44,301 bases of DNA from Rhizobiaceae bacterium. Lineage in GTDB: Bacteria > Pseudomonadota > Alphaproteobacteria > Rhizobiales > Rhizobiaceae. The notes below the pieces were generated by a model. That model had not been told where the DNA came from, did no database searches, and was given only the letters and a program-made list of their open reading frames with translations. Below are positions 18,261 to 26,078 of the stretch, in pieces. How positions within the stretch are numbered: the stretch's first letter is position 1; each line of letters begins with the position of its first letter. The stretch spans positions 1 through 44,301 of the forward strand of contig JASJDO010000014.1 in assembly GCA_030065115.1 (NCBI GenBank). The letters run 5' to 3'. A program made the translations under genes and the position numbers.

Positions 18261-19028
18261 TCAAGCGTTTTCAAGCACTTCTTTCGTTTCGCCCTTTGCG
18301 CGGCGAGTAAGCCAGTTTGCGAAAATGGAAATCACGCTGTGCAGTATGACCGTGAAAGTCGCCAAAACAAACAGGCTCGCGAACATGAGATCAATTTTTG
18401 CGCGTCCATTGGCAAGCAACATAAGGTAACCTAATCCATCAGAAGCACCGACCCACTCTCCTATGATGGCACCAATGGGTGCATAAACAGACGCTAGTTT
18501 TAGGCCCGAAGCGAGGCTTGGTAATGCTGCAGGCAATCTGATTTGAAGAAGCGTTTGCCATTTGCCTGCCCGCATTGTGGACGCGAGGTCGAGAAATCCG
18601 CGATCTGTGCGGCGTAGACCGTCCAGGAAGTTGGAAGCGACCGGAAAATAGGTGATCAAAACGGCCATGAAGACCTTGGACCAAATCCCATACCCAAGCC
18701 AAAGCGTCAGGACGGGTGCAAGTGCAAAGACAGGAATTGCCTGGCTGAACACGAGGATTGGCATCAGCAGTTTTCGACTGGTCTTTGACACCATCAAATG
18801 AAGCGCGGTCAGTGCTCCGAGCGCTGCTCCGAGCAATAGGCCAATCAAAACCTCAGAAATTGTGATCAGCGCATGCCACGCAATCAGTTCCCGGGATTTG
18901 ATCAGGGTATCCAGCACTTGCTTGGGTGAGGGGAGAATGAAATGAGGGACGCCGGTTGCCGATACCAATGTTTGCCATAAACTGATGGCAAAGATGCAGG
19001 AAAGAACGATCCAGGTAAATCGGTTCAT
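18261..19028 (-). CDS. thiX: ABC transporter permease for thiamine pyrimidine precursor (ThiX-like)
   Basis: A 255-residue inner-membrane permease of the SsuC/TauC/ThiX type with about six hydrophobic segments. It has the family start P-H-F-I-L-P-S-P-K-Q-V and the EAA loop R-A-G-K-W-Q-T-L-L-Q-I-R-L-P-A-A-L-P-S-L-x-S-G-L-K that docks on the ATPase. The family includes sulfonate and nitrate permeases, but here it is the last of ten thi genes and overlaps thiZ by ATGA. The partner set ThiY and ThiZ, with TenA between, is the known system for importing formylaminopyrimidine breakdown products of thiamine. Substrate assignment rests on that context. Confidence 0.88.
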   Translation of the reverse strand: MNRFTWIVLSCIFAISLWQTLVSATGVPHFILPSPKQVLDTLIKSRELIAWHALITISEVLIGLLLGAALGALTALHLMVSKTSRKLLMPILVFSQAIPVFALAPVLTLWLGYGIWSKVFMAVLITYFPVASNFLDGLRRTDRGFLDLASTMRAGKWQTLLQIRLPAALPSLASGLKLASVYAPIGAIIGEWVGASDGLGYLMLLANGRAKIDLMFASLFVLATFTVILHSVISIFANWLTRRAKGETKEVLENA

Positions 19029-19720
19029 GCTGCGTCCTTTCGCAGCTTAACCAGTAAACCGGCCTGCAGTTTCAACGTCTCACTTGCTTCCGGTGCGAGA
19101 ATGCTTGCACCCTTCTTCGCGGGCATTTCATGAATGCCCGTAGTATCCATGACAGCGTTTTTGTCGCCCAGTCTCGCTGCTTCTGCCGGGTCGTGGGTAA
19201 CCAGCATAACTGTTTTCCCGCTCAACAACTCATGCGCCAGTTCCTGCATGTCCGCACGCTTTTTGGCATCCAGCGCCGAAAACGGTTCATCCAGAAGTAC
19301 AAGGTCCTGATCTTCCATCAATGTACGAGCGAGTGCTGCGCGTTGGCGCATGCCGCCAGAAAGTTGGCGTGGATATTTGCTTGCATGATCGCTCAAGCCA
19401 ACACGTTCGATCAGTTGATGTCCGCGCTTTATGTCAGGTGTTTCACCTCTTAGTTTGGCACCAAGCAAGACATTGCCCAACACGTCAAGCCAAGGCATGA
19501 GCAGATCTTGCTGAGCCATGTAAGAGCAATTGCGTGTTTTTAATTCGTCAGTGAATGTGCCATGGGTATCCAGCCCTGCAAACAATCTCAGAATTGTTGT
19601 CTTGCCGACGCCTGAAGAGCCAAGCAGGCAAGTCCATCCGCCCGCAACAAGTTCAAGCTCAGCATCCTTGAAGAGCCATGTATTGTTGCCGGTTTTAAGA
19701 CTGCCTGTCAGTTTGATCAT
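19025..19720 (-). CDS. thiZ: ABC transporter ATPase for thiamine pyrimidine precursor (ThiZ-like)
   Basis: A 231-residue ABC ATPase. Walker A is G-S-S-G-V-G-K-T-T near residue 34, the Q-loop is A-Q-Q-D-L-L-M-P-W, the signature is Q-L-S-G-G-M-R-Q-R near 120, and Walker B is L-V-L-L-D-E-P-F-S-A-L-D, with the H-loop V-T-H-D-P-A-E-A. It energises uptake through ThiX with ThiY as binding protein. It overlaps tenA upstream and thiX downstream by ATGA at both ends, which fixes both starts. Sequence alone would also fit nitrate/sulfonate/taurine ATPases; the operon decides. Confidence 0.9.
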   Translation of the reverse strand: MIKLTGSLKTGNNTWLFKDAELELVAGGWTCLLGSSGVGKTTILRLFAGLDTHGTFTDELKTRNCSYMAQQDLLMPWLDVLGNVLLGAKLRGETPDIKRGHQLIERVGLSDHASKYPRQLSGGMRQRAALARTLMEDQDLVLLDEPFSALDAKKRADMQELAHELLSGKTVMLVTHDPAEAARLGDKNAVMDTTGIHEMPAKKGASILAPEASETLKLQAGLLVKLRKDAA

Positions 19721-20409
19721 GGGTGACCGCGCATGGCCATTTGCCAGAAGCCAACTTCCAGTCGAGACGCTTTGGTGAATGTGTCACACAAGCTCTCCCA
19801 GCGTGGATTGGCGGTTGGGCTATCTCCCAGCCGTGCTTTGGCTGCAGTATCAATCATTGCGGCAACGTTTTTGCAGACGTCCTGGTATTCTTCTCCGGAA
19901 TAGGTGTCGATCCATTCCTGATAGGGTGTGTCTTTTGCTGCGGTCTCTTTAAGAGATTTGCCGATGACACCATATCCGAAAACACACGGGGCGAGTGCTG
20001 CCATCAAATCCAGAAAGTCGCCCGACAATCCTGCATCCATCACGAACCGTGTATAGGCCATGTTTTCGGGGGCCTCGACGGCGTTGAACAACTGATCTTC
20101 AGAAATGCCATCCTTCGCACATGTTTCCACATGCAATTGCATCTCATGATTGACAAGGGCATCCACCGTTCCGGCAGCTGTTTTCATCTCATCCAGCGTG
20201 TTGGATTTGACGACTGCCAATGCCCATGCGCGCGAAAAGTGAACAAGAAAAACATAGTCCTGAATGAGGTAATGGACGAAGTTTTCTTTTGGCAGAGAGC
20301 CATCACCCAAACGCTTTACGTACTCATGCTGGGTGTAATCCTGCCACGGGCCCTTTGCGGCATCACGCCATGCCGCAAAGATGTCTGATGAGTAATCCGG
20401 CTCACTCAT
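19717..20409 (-). CDS. tenA: Aminopyrimidine aminohydrolase TenA (thiaminase II family)
   Basis: A 230-residue all-helical TenA protein. Known TenA enzymes hydrolyse aminomethylpyrimidine, a product of base-degraded thiamine, to HMP. Residues expected at the active site are visible: D51 in I-Q-D-Y, the Y/F pocket following it, the catalytic cysteine C142 in A-L-A-P-C-V-F-G-Y (the Cys-containing class), and the glutamate in R-L-E-V-G-F-W near residue 219. Located between the binding-protein and ATPase genes of the transporter and coupled to each by ATGA, it should act on what ThiXYZ imports. The HMP made would feed ThiD at the head of the operon. Confidence 0.92.
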   Translation of the reverse strand: MSEPDYSSDIFAAWRDAAKGPWQDYTQHEYVKRLGDGSLPKENFVHYLIQDYVFLVHFSRAWALAVVKSNTLDEMKTAAGTVDALVNHEMQLHVETCAKDGISEDQLFNAVEAPENMAYTRFVMDAGLSGDFLDLMAALAPCVFGYGVIGKSLKETAAKDTPYQEWIDTYSGEEYQDVCKNVAAMIDTAAKARLGDSPTANPRWESLCDTFTKASRLEVGFWQMAMRGHP

Positions 20410-21344
20410 TGTGCCGTCACATCTACGACGATCTTGTCAATCGGGTTTATGGAAGGGATCAAACCAGAATCTTTCAGGAATGCTTCCATTCTCTCATAAC
20501 GGCCGGCATCCACAGCAGCAGGACGCAATGCGAAACGGGGCAGGGTGTCCACCCAAGCGCGTTTGTTAAGCTCATCATCAAGCTCAGACGACGTGCCTTT
20601 AAAAATTTCCCAGCTTTCTTGCGGATGGTTCACAATGTACTGCGTTGCTTTTTCTGTCGCAGCGAGAAAGCGGGCGATCTTGTCTTTGTCCATCGTGTCG
20701 GGTTTCGCGACATAGATCAGTTCATCATAGGAGGGCAGACCTTCTTCTTCGACATAGAAACAACGTCCTTCAACACCATTGATATCCATCTGGTTGAGTT
20801 CAAAATTGCGGAATGCACCAATCACCGCATCCACCTGCTTTGACATAAGTGATGGTGAGAGCGACCAGTTGACGTTGACCAATTCGATGTCGTCCATGGT
20901 CAAACCGTTGGGTGACAGAATGGCTGTCAGAACTGCTTCCTCGACACCGGCAACAGAAAAACCGATTTTCTTGCCCTTGAGATCAGCAATCGATTTGATT
21001 GGCCCGTCTGCCAGGACGAGCAGACAGTTGAGCGGCGTTGCGACCAGAGTCCCCACGCGTTGAAGTGGAAGTCCTTCATGGATTTGCAGGTGAAGTTGGG
21101 GTTGATAAGATACGGCCAAGTCGGCTTTTCCCGCCGCCGCAAGCTTTGGCGGATCCGAAGGATCGGCTGGGGCGATAACCTCTACTTCCAATCCCTGCTC
21201 TTTGAAGTAGCCTTTTTCTTCTGCAATGATGATCGGACCGTGGTCCGGGTTGATGAACCAATCCAGGATCAGGGTCATTTTGTCTGCAGCAAAGGAAGTT
21301 GCTGTGCTTGCAATCAGCGTAAGCGCTGCAAGGGTCATTCTCAT
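20406..21344 (-). CDS. thiY: ABC substrate-binding protein for thiamine pyrimidine precursor (ThiY-like, NMT1 family)
   Basis: A 312-residue periplasmic binding protein with a short signal peptide (MRMTLAALTLIASTATSFA). The mature protein begins with the NMT1/THI5-like pattern L-I-L-D-W-F-I-N-P-D-H-G-P-I-I-I-A-E, followed by G-Y-F-K-E-Q-G-L. This is the fold shared by bacterial ThiY and yeast HMP synthase Thi5; ThiY binds formylaminopyrimidine. Start 21344 is chosen because ATGA overlaps the thiF stop and GGAGA lies 7 bases upstream; an upstream in-frame start would run far into thiF. Partners ThiZ and ThiX follow. Confidence 0.9.
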   Translation of the reverse strand: MRMTLAALTLIASTATSFAADKMTLILDWFINPDHGPIIIAEEKGYFKEQGLEVEVIAPADPSDPPKLAAAGKADLAVSYQPQLHLQIHEGLPLQRVGTLVATPLNCLLVLADGPIKSIADLKGKKIGFSVAGVEEAVLTAILSPNGLTMDDIELVNVNWSLSPSLMSKQVDAVIGAFRNFELNQMDINGVEGRCFYVEEEGLPSYDELIYVAKPDTMDKDKIARFLAATEKATQYIVNHPQESWEIFKGTSSELDDELNKRAWVDTLPRFALRPAAVDAGRYERMEAFLKDSGLIPSINPIDKIVVDVTAQ

Positions 21345-22333
21345 GTGTTTTCTCCAGTTGAGGTGCCAGCGGCAACAAGCGCAATCGGCCCGTCCCACCA
21401 GCGGTTTAGATGTTTTGCGGCCTTCCAGGCACGAAGCCCGGAACGACACACAAAAACGGTTTTGGTTGAAGTGGAAATCGGCATTGGCCGCGTTTCCAGA
21501 AAATCATCAACGACCAAGCGATCTGCTTGCGCCGTAATAGGATTTGCGACTTCGTCTTTCCCCCGCAATTCGACCACGTAATCGTCCGGCGAGATTTCAG
21601 TTTGCGAAATGAACGGGAAGGCGATTTCGGTTGGCTCTGGTGCGTCATCGAAGCGGAATGTGCTAGTTGCAAATTTGATGCCATCAAAGGACATGAGCTT
21701 GCCAAGCGGTGAGGGATCCAGACCAAGCAGGATGGACAAGCCCATTTGCGCCTGCATGGCTCCCAAGATTCCAACGACAGGCCCCATCACACCGGCTGTG
21801 GCACAGGTTGCAAGATTTGATGGGATATCCGGGAAGACTGCGCGAACCGAAGGTGCGCCGCCACAAAAGCCGCCAACATATCCGTTAGCCGAAAGAACGG
21901 ATGCAGAGATCAACGGGATTTTCTTCTCAAAGCAGAAGTCGGAAGCGACATAGGTCGCTGCAAAACTGTCAGCGCAATCGAATGCGATATCGCTGTCGAT
22001 GCATAGGTTCGAGACATTGCCAGCGTCGAGAGCCATTACATGCGTTGTTATCGCAACTTCGGGGTTAAGCTTTCCGAGAACCATTTTCGCAGCTTCTGCT
22101 TTTGACTGGCCAATGCAGCTCTCATCAAACAGGGGTTGTCGATGGAGGTTTGATTTCTCAACTCTGTCGGGATCAACAATTGCAATGTTTCCAACTCCGG
22201 CGCCTGCCAAATATTGCAACACAGGAGAACCAAGACCACCAGCGCCGATCACCAGCACACGCGTATCAGCCAGTCGGTTTTGACCTGCTTCGCCGATTTC
22301 CGGCAATATCATCTGGCGCGCATAGCGGTTCAT
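21341..22333 (-). CDS. thiF: ThiF-like sulfur-carrier adenylyltransferase with C-terminal rhodanese domain
   Basis: A 330-residue E1-like enzyme that should adenylate the ThiS C-terminus. The ATP-binding G-A-G-G-L-G-S-P is near residue 29, followed by S-N-L-H-R-Q, the catalytic aspartate in F-D-C-A-D-S-F, and C-A-T-A-G-V-M-G-P-V-V-G with the cysteine that can link to ThiS. The zinc-binding CxxC pair usual in MoeB/ThiF is replaced (P-S-V-R-A where P-C-Y-R-C is expected), and no second CxxC follows. From about residue 245 a rhodanese-like domain carries the loop C-R-S-G-L-R-A, a possible persulfide cysteine. ATGA overlaps join it to thiE and thiY. MoeB-like activity is an alternative. Confidence 0.88.
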   Translation of the reverse strand: MNRYARQMILPEIGEAGQNRLADTRVLVIGAGGLGSPVLQYLAGAGVGNIAIVDPDRVEKSNLHRQPLFDESCIGQSKAEAAKMVLGKLNPEVAITTHVMALDAGNVSNLCIDSDIAFDCADSFAATYVASDFCFEKKIPLISASVLSANGYVGGFCGGAPSVRAVFPDIPSNLATCATAGVMGPVVGILGAMQAQMGLSILLGLDPSPLGKLMSFDGIKFATSTFRFDDAPEPTEIAFPFISQTEISPDDYVVELRGKDEVANPITAQADRLVVDDFLETRPMPISTSTKTVFVCRSGLRAWKAAKHLNRWWDGPIALVAAGTSTGENT

Positions 22334-22935
22334 AAAGCGCTCCGTGTTACGTCGATCCATTCACGCGTGCGTTTTTCCGGATCAGCATTGAGCGTAATGT
22401 CTGTCACCACTGAGACAATGTCGGCTCCTGCTTGCAGCACCCCGGGTGCGCGCTCTACTGAAAGACCTCCAATACCAACCAGTGGAATGTCTCCGACGAG
22501 CGTTTTCCATTCGGTGACACGATCCAGACCTTGCTCCGTCCATTTCATCTTTTTCAGAATGGTCGGATAGACCGGACCCAAGGCGACATAATCCGGATCA
22601 AGCGAAAGTGCGCGTTCCAGTTCAGCATGGTCATGCGTGGAAATCCCGAGTTTGATATTTGCTGCGCGAATGGCTTTTACATCTGCATCGTCGAGATCTT
22701 CCTGCCCTAGATGGACATAGTCACATCCTTCATCAATTGCGATCTGCCAATAGTCGTTGACGATCAACTGGCAATCATGTTTCGCGCAAATGTCACGAGA
22801 GCGGATAATTTCCTGTCGGGTTTCCGCTTCAGACAAGTCTTTGCTGCGAAGTTGAACGAGTTTGATCCCGAGTGGAACAAGACGTTCAAGCCAGTCGGCA
22901 TTGTCAAGTATGGGATAGAACGGATTGAGTTTCAT
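22330..22935 (-). CDS. thiE: Thiamine-phosphate synthase
   Basis: A 201-residue TIM-barrel enzyme that joins HMP-diphosphate and the thiazole phosphate to make thiamine phosphate. Family features: V-Q-L-R-S-K near residue 27, N-D-Y-W in place of the more usual [10 protein letters not shown] near 77, [16 protein letters not shown] and G-I-G-G-L near 157. The phosphate loop usually reads T-x-T-K; here it is T-I-L-K-K, a small deviation. Slightly short for the family. Coupled to thiG and thiF by ATGA overlaps. Confidence 0.92.
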   Translation of the reverse strand: MKLNPFYPILDNADWLERLVPLGIKLVQLRSKDLSEAETRQEIIRSRDICAKHDCQLIVNDYWQIAIDEGCDYVHLGQEDLDDADVKAIRAANIKLGISTHDHAELERALSLDPDYVALGPVYPTILKKMKWTEQGLDRVTEWKTLVGDIPLVGIGGLSVERAPGVLQAGADIVSVVTDITLNADPEKRTREWIDVTRSAL

Positions 22936-23705
22936 GACAGAAATGCCTTTCCCATGACCGGTGTTGAAGGAGAGGCCATGTCACGGGGTTCCATCGGGCC
23001 CGCATTGTAGGCATCTCGGCCAGAAGCGACTGCAGACGAAAAGGCTTTGGCCATTTGTGCTGGATCACCCGCCTTTGCAACAGCTGTGTTCAGGAGTACG
23101 GCGTCAAATCCCAATTCCATGGCTTGCGCAGCATGGGAAGGTAACCCGATCCCTGCATCGACAACGAGCGGTACATCCGGCAGATGCGCGCGCATGGTTT
23201 TCAGTGCGGTGATGTTTTCCAATCCGCGGCCGGAACCAATTGGAGCGCCCCACGGCATGATTACTTCGCACCCTGCGTCGAGCAGTTTTCCAGCGACAAT
23301 CAGGTCTTCGGTTGTATACGGAAAAACCTGAAAACCGTCTTCCGTCAGGATGTGCGCGGCTTCCACAAGTTCAAACACGTTTGGTTGCAGCGTATCTTCC
23401 TCGCCGATGACTTCGAGCTTGATCCATGGAGTTCCAAAAATTTCCCGCGCCATATGCGCAGTTGTCACCGCTTCCTTTACCGAATGGCATCCGGCAGTGT
23501 TTGGTAGAACTTTGACGTTGAGATCTTGAATAAGTTTCCAGAAATCCTGGCCTGCCCTATCGTTTCCCGACTCACGGCGCAAAGACACGGTAACCACATC
23601 TACCTCAGCCTGATGTACCGCATCGGCCAATATCGCCGGGGATGGGTATTGTGCTGTTCCCAGCAAAAGCGGGTTCTGAACCTCGGTACCGTAGAAGGTA
23701 GGCAT
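22932..23705 (-). CDS. thiG: Thiazole synthase
   Basis: A 257-residue TIM-barrel enzyme that builds thiazole phosphate from DXP, dehydroglycine and ThiS-thiocarboxylate. Seen: [11 protein letters not shown] near residue 11, V-S-L-R-R, the Schiff-base lysine in W-I-K-L-E-V-I-G near 96, [10 protein letters not shown] near 150, D-A-G-I-G and [10 protein letters not shown] near 205. Normal length. It starts 2 bases after thiS, matching its partnership with ThiS, and overlaps thiE by ATGA. Confidence 0.95.
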   Translation of the reverse strand: MPTFYGTEVQNPLLLGTAQYPSPAILADAVHQAEVDVVTVSLRRESGNDRAGQDFWKLIQDLNVKVLPNTAGCHSVKEAVTTAHMAREIFGTPWIKLEVIGEEDTLQPNVFELVEAAHILTEDGFQVFPYTTEDLIVAGKLLDAGCEVIMPWGAPIGSGRGLENITALKTMRAHLPDVPLVVDAGIGLPSHAAQAMELGFDAVLLNTAVAKAGDPAQMAKAFSSAVASGRDAYNAGPMEPRDMASPSTPVMGKAFLS

Positions 23706-23707
23706 TA

Positions 23708-23905
23708 TTATCCTCCCTGCATCGGAGCGAGCACTTCCAAGGAGTCGCCTGGTTGAAGCTGTGTTTCGTCCCGTTTCGGAACCGGAACAAAGCTTCCGTT
23801 TATAGCGGTTGCGACGACTGCATCGGCATATCCCAGCTCTGCCAGAACGGCATCCAGTGTTTCACCGGTTACCTCCACAGGTTCTCCATTATGCATGATG
23901 CGCAT
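23708..23905 (-). CDS. thiS: Sulfur carrier protein ThiS
   Basis: A 65-residue ubiquitin-fold carrier ending in the required Gly-Gly (A-P-M-Q-G-G). The C-terminus is adenylated by ThiF, converted to a thiocarboxylate and used by ThiG. Other marks: N-G-E-P at the start, [10 protein letters not shown] mid-protein and L-Q-P-G-D-S-L-E-V. Start chosen at ATG 23905, which has GAGGTG a few bases upstream and overlaps the end of thiO by 17 bases; longer in-frame starts would add residues not seen in the family. Confidence 0.92.
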   Translation of the reverse strand: MRIMHNGEPVEVTGETLDAVLAELGYADAVVATAINGSFVPVPKRDETQLQPGDSLEVLAPMQGG

Positions 23906-24887
23906 GTTGCACCTCGCCATATGTATTGGTTTTCGCAATCATGTCTGCTGCCTGTTGTGCCATTGCCGGAGACAGCAGAAATCCGTGTCGGTAGAGACCG
24001 TTGATTGAGATGATGTTTCCGTTTCTCGTAACCCGGGGCAAATTATCGGGATAAGCGGGCCGAACATCTACGCCCATCTCGATGATCTCTGCTTCGCCAA
24101 ATGCAGGATGAAGGGCGTAGGCTGAACCCAGAAGTTCAAGCATGGATCGTGCGGTTATCCTGCCCCGTTCTGCGCTTTCGATCATGGTTGCTCCTACCAT
24201 GAACAAGCCGTCACCGCGCGGCACAATGTAGAGCGGGATGCGCGGGTGCAACATACGGATAGGACGATGGAGCACCACATCAGGGCAATGTAGCAGGAGC
24301 ATCTCACCTTTCACGCCTCTTAGTGTCTCAAGGTCTGACTGAGCAGCAAATCCGCGTGTATCAATCACGTCGCCTGACAGTAATTTTGGATTAACGGAAG
24401 AGCCAAGTTCAAAGGTGACGCCCTTTTCCTTTAAAGAACTTGTCAACTCAGCAATCGCCTTGCGCGGATCAAGATGCGCTTCTTCTTCAAAGTGCAATCC
24501 AAGCTGAAACCGTCCTGCCAGATCAGGTTCCAATTCTGCAATTTGCTCCGAATTTATGTCCTTAAAATTGCTGGTTCTTCCAGCAAAGCGTTTCAGTTCG
24601 TTCCGATCTCTGCCTTGCGCGACAACCAGACTACCATTTCGTACTACAAGGTCTGTGTGTTCGGACCACCAGTCTGCAGCGCCTTTGCCCAGAGTGACGA
24701 CCTCTTCTTCTGCGCTCTCCCGTTCGCACCAAGGGGCGAGCATTCCGCCAGCATATCGGGAACAGGCATGCGCGCCGATGATTTCAGATTTTTCATAAAT
24801 CGTTACACTGACACCACGTGCCACAAGTTCTGTTGCCGTGGTCAACCCGGCAACACCTGCGCCAACAATGGATACGTGTTCGGTCAT
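23889..24887 (-). CDS. thiO: Glycine oxidase ThiO
   Basis: A 332-residue FAD-dependent amine oxidase of the DAO/ThiO family. The N-terminal V-G-A-G-V-A-G-L binds FAD, followed by Y-E-K-S near residue 33, G-G-M-L-A-P-W, and the C-terminal S-I-N-G-L-Y-R-H-G-F-L-L-S-P motif. ThiO oxidises glycine to iminoglycine for thiazole synthesis, the aerobic alternative to ThiH; no thiH is present here, so the pathway is oxygen-dependent. ATG 24887 overlaps the thiD stop (ATGA) with GAGG upstream, which decides the start over a TTG 6 bases earlier. Confidence 0.93.
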   Translation of the reverse strand: MTEHVSIVGAGVAGLTTATELVARGVSVTIYEKSEIIGAHACSRYAGGMLAPWCERESAEEEVVTLGKGAADWWSEHTDLVVRNGSLVVAQGRDRNELKRFAGRTSNFKDINSEQIAELEPDLAGRFQLGLHFEEEAHLDPRKAIAELTSSLKEKGVTFELGSSVNPKLLSGDVIDTRGFAAQSDLETLRGVKGEMLLLHCPDVVLHRPIRMLHPRIPLYIVPRGDGLFMVGATMIESAERGRITARSMLELLGSAYALHPAFGEAEIIEMGVDVRPAYPDNLPRVTRNGNIISINGLYRHGFLLSPAMAQQAADMIAKTNTYGEVQHAHHA

Positions 24888-25708
24888 TTCCAAACCTCGT
24901 GGAAATGATGTACCGGGCCGTGGCCAGAGCCAATGGTCAGTGTGTCAGCTGCGCGAATTGCACCCTGCAAATATGCATGCGCTTCTTCTACTGCCGCACT
25001 AACATCCAGTCCCTTGGCAAGTCCTGAAGCAATCGACGCTGATAGCGTGCAACCGGTACCATGGGTGTTTTTGGTATCCAGGCGAGGTGCTTCGAACCGT
25101 TCAACACCCCCATCCTGGCTGACCAGCAAATCGACACAAATTTCCCCATCGGCATGGCCGCCTTTCATTAGAACGGATTTGGGGCCTAGAGCCAGCAATG
25201 CTTTAGCCTGATCCAGCATGGCATCGGCGGAAGTGGCTTCGTCCCGTCCGAGCAAATCGGCAGCTTCGGGAAGATTTGGTGTCAGTACGGTTGTGAGCGG
25301 CACAAGTTTGTCCCGCAAGGCGCTCAATGCATCATCGCGTAAAAGCCGATCTCCGGATTTTGCGACCATGACCGGGTCGGAAACAATTGGAATAGTCGTA
25401 TCCCGTAGCTTGCCCGATACGGTTTCAATGATATCAACCGATGACAGCATGCCGATTTTGATAGCGCCTACTGCTAGGTCATCCAGGACCGCATCAATTT
25501 GGTTCGCGATGGTCACAACTGGAATCTCGTGCACATCGGTGACTGCCATTGTGTTCTGGGCTGTGATGGCTGTTATCACCGACGCCCCATAAACGCCAAG
25601 AGCGGACATTGCTTTCAAATCTGCCTGAATACCTGCGCCTCCGCCAGAATCTGATCCGGCAATCGTCAGTGCGATTGCAGTCCGATTTTCAGCTGGTTTG
25701 TCGCTCAT
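24884..25708 (-). CDS. thiD: Hydroxymethylpyrimidine (phosphate) kinase
   Basis: A 274-residue ribokinase-fold kinase that phosphorylates HMP and HMP-phosphate. Seen: A-L-T-I-A-G-S-D-S-G-G-G-A-G-I-Q-A-D near the N-terminus (HMP binding), A-I-K-I-G-M-L near residue 85, D-P-V-M-V-A-K-S-G, T-P-N-L-P-E-A, and the anion hole N-T-H-G-T-G-C-T near 213. First gene of the operon, preceded by a TPP riboswitch. ATG 25708 has GAGAAG 5 bases upstream; that site lies within a small hairpin. Confidence 0.95.
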   Translation of the reverse strand: MSDKPAENRTAIALTIAGSDSGGGAGIQADLKAMSALGVYGASVITAITAQNTMAVTDVHEIPVVTIANQIDAVLDDLAVGAIKIGMLSSVDIIETVSGKLRDTTIPIVSDPVMVAKSGDRLLRDDALSALRDKLVPLTTVLTPNLPEAADLLGRDEATSADAMLDQAKALLALGPKSVLMKGGHADGEICVDLLVSQDGGVERFEAPRLDTKNTHGTGCTLSASIASGLAKGLDVSAAVEEAHAYLQGAIRAADTLTIGSGHGPVHHFHEVWK

Positions 25709-25713
25709 CGTCA

Positions 25714-25735
25714 CTTCTCATTTTCAAATGCGAAG
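25714..25735 (-). promoter_or_regulatory. Hairpin covering the thiD ribosome binding site
   Basis: On the minus strand CTTCGCATTT pairs with AAATGAGAAG across a two-base turn, ten positions with one mismatch. The 3' arm contains GAGAAG, the likely thiD Shine-Dalgarno. It lies downstream of the TPP riboswitch core and could be the expression platform, hiding the ribosome site when TPP is bound. This is inference from base pairing. Confidence 0.45.
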
Positions 25736-25768
25736 GTCCAGACGATAAAAGCAAGTGGTGCGATAACG

Positions 25769-25853
25769 TCCGTTCCCTTCGCCGGTACTAACCGTTTCAG
25801 GTTCGATGGGTCGGCATGTAGCACCTCTCAGCCTCGTAAGGCTCCCCAACGGA
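25769..25853 (-). ncRNA. TPP riboswitch (THI element)
   Basis: Reading the minus strand, the P1 stem TCCGTT...AACGGA encloses the conserved THI-box parts in order: GGGGAGCC, GGCTGAGAGG, then GACCC-TCGAACCTGA, GGTTAGTACCGG and CGAAGGGAA. The CTGAGA T-loop and ACCTGA elements bind the pyrimidine and diphosphate of TPP. It sits 61 bases upstream of thiD and should repress the whole thi operon when TPP is plentiful. The 370-base gene-free stretch at 25709-26078 holds this riboswitch, the thi promoter, and the divergent control region of the TAXI transporter. Confidence 0.96.
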
Positions 25854-25860
25854 TAAAGTT

Positions 25861-25888
25861 AATATATATACATAAAAACGCTGTGCAA
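25861..25888 (-). promoter_or_regulatory. Predicted sigma-70 promoter of the thi operon
   Basis: On the minus strand TTGCAC (25883-25888) and TATATT (25861-25866) are 16 bases apart. A start about 7 bases after the -10 would fall at the 5' base of riboswitch P1, which is where a transcript carrying the THI element should begin. That agreement is the main support. Confidence 0.55.
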
Positions 25889-25954
25889 GCTTGTATCAAC
25901 ATAAACGTATCGCTTCTGCCAAGAAACAAAATGGAGCAAAAATTCTTACGTAAG

Positions 25955-25967
25955 GTCAAGGCTTGAC
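25955..25967. promoter_or_regulatory. Inverted repeat GTCAAG-G-CTTGAC upstream of the TAXI transporter
   Basis: A perfect 6+6 inverted repeat next to a TTACGTAA palindrome (25946-25953) and just before an extended -10-like TGTGATACT (25973-25981) reading toward the TAXI binding-protein gene. Placement over the -35 area suits an operator for an inducer-responsive regulator. No regulator gene lies in the cluster. Confidence 0.4.
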
Positions 25968-26078
25968 GTTTTTGTGATACTGTTTCAAGCTGTCATGCAA
26001 CGGAGCGTGCAAACCAATATGGGAGGGTGGTCCCCAAACTGCGGTCCGAGTTTTGATCACCAATTAGGGAGTTAATTC

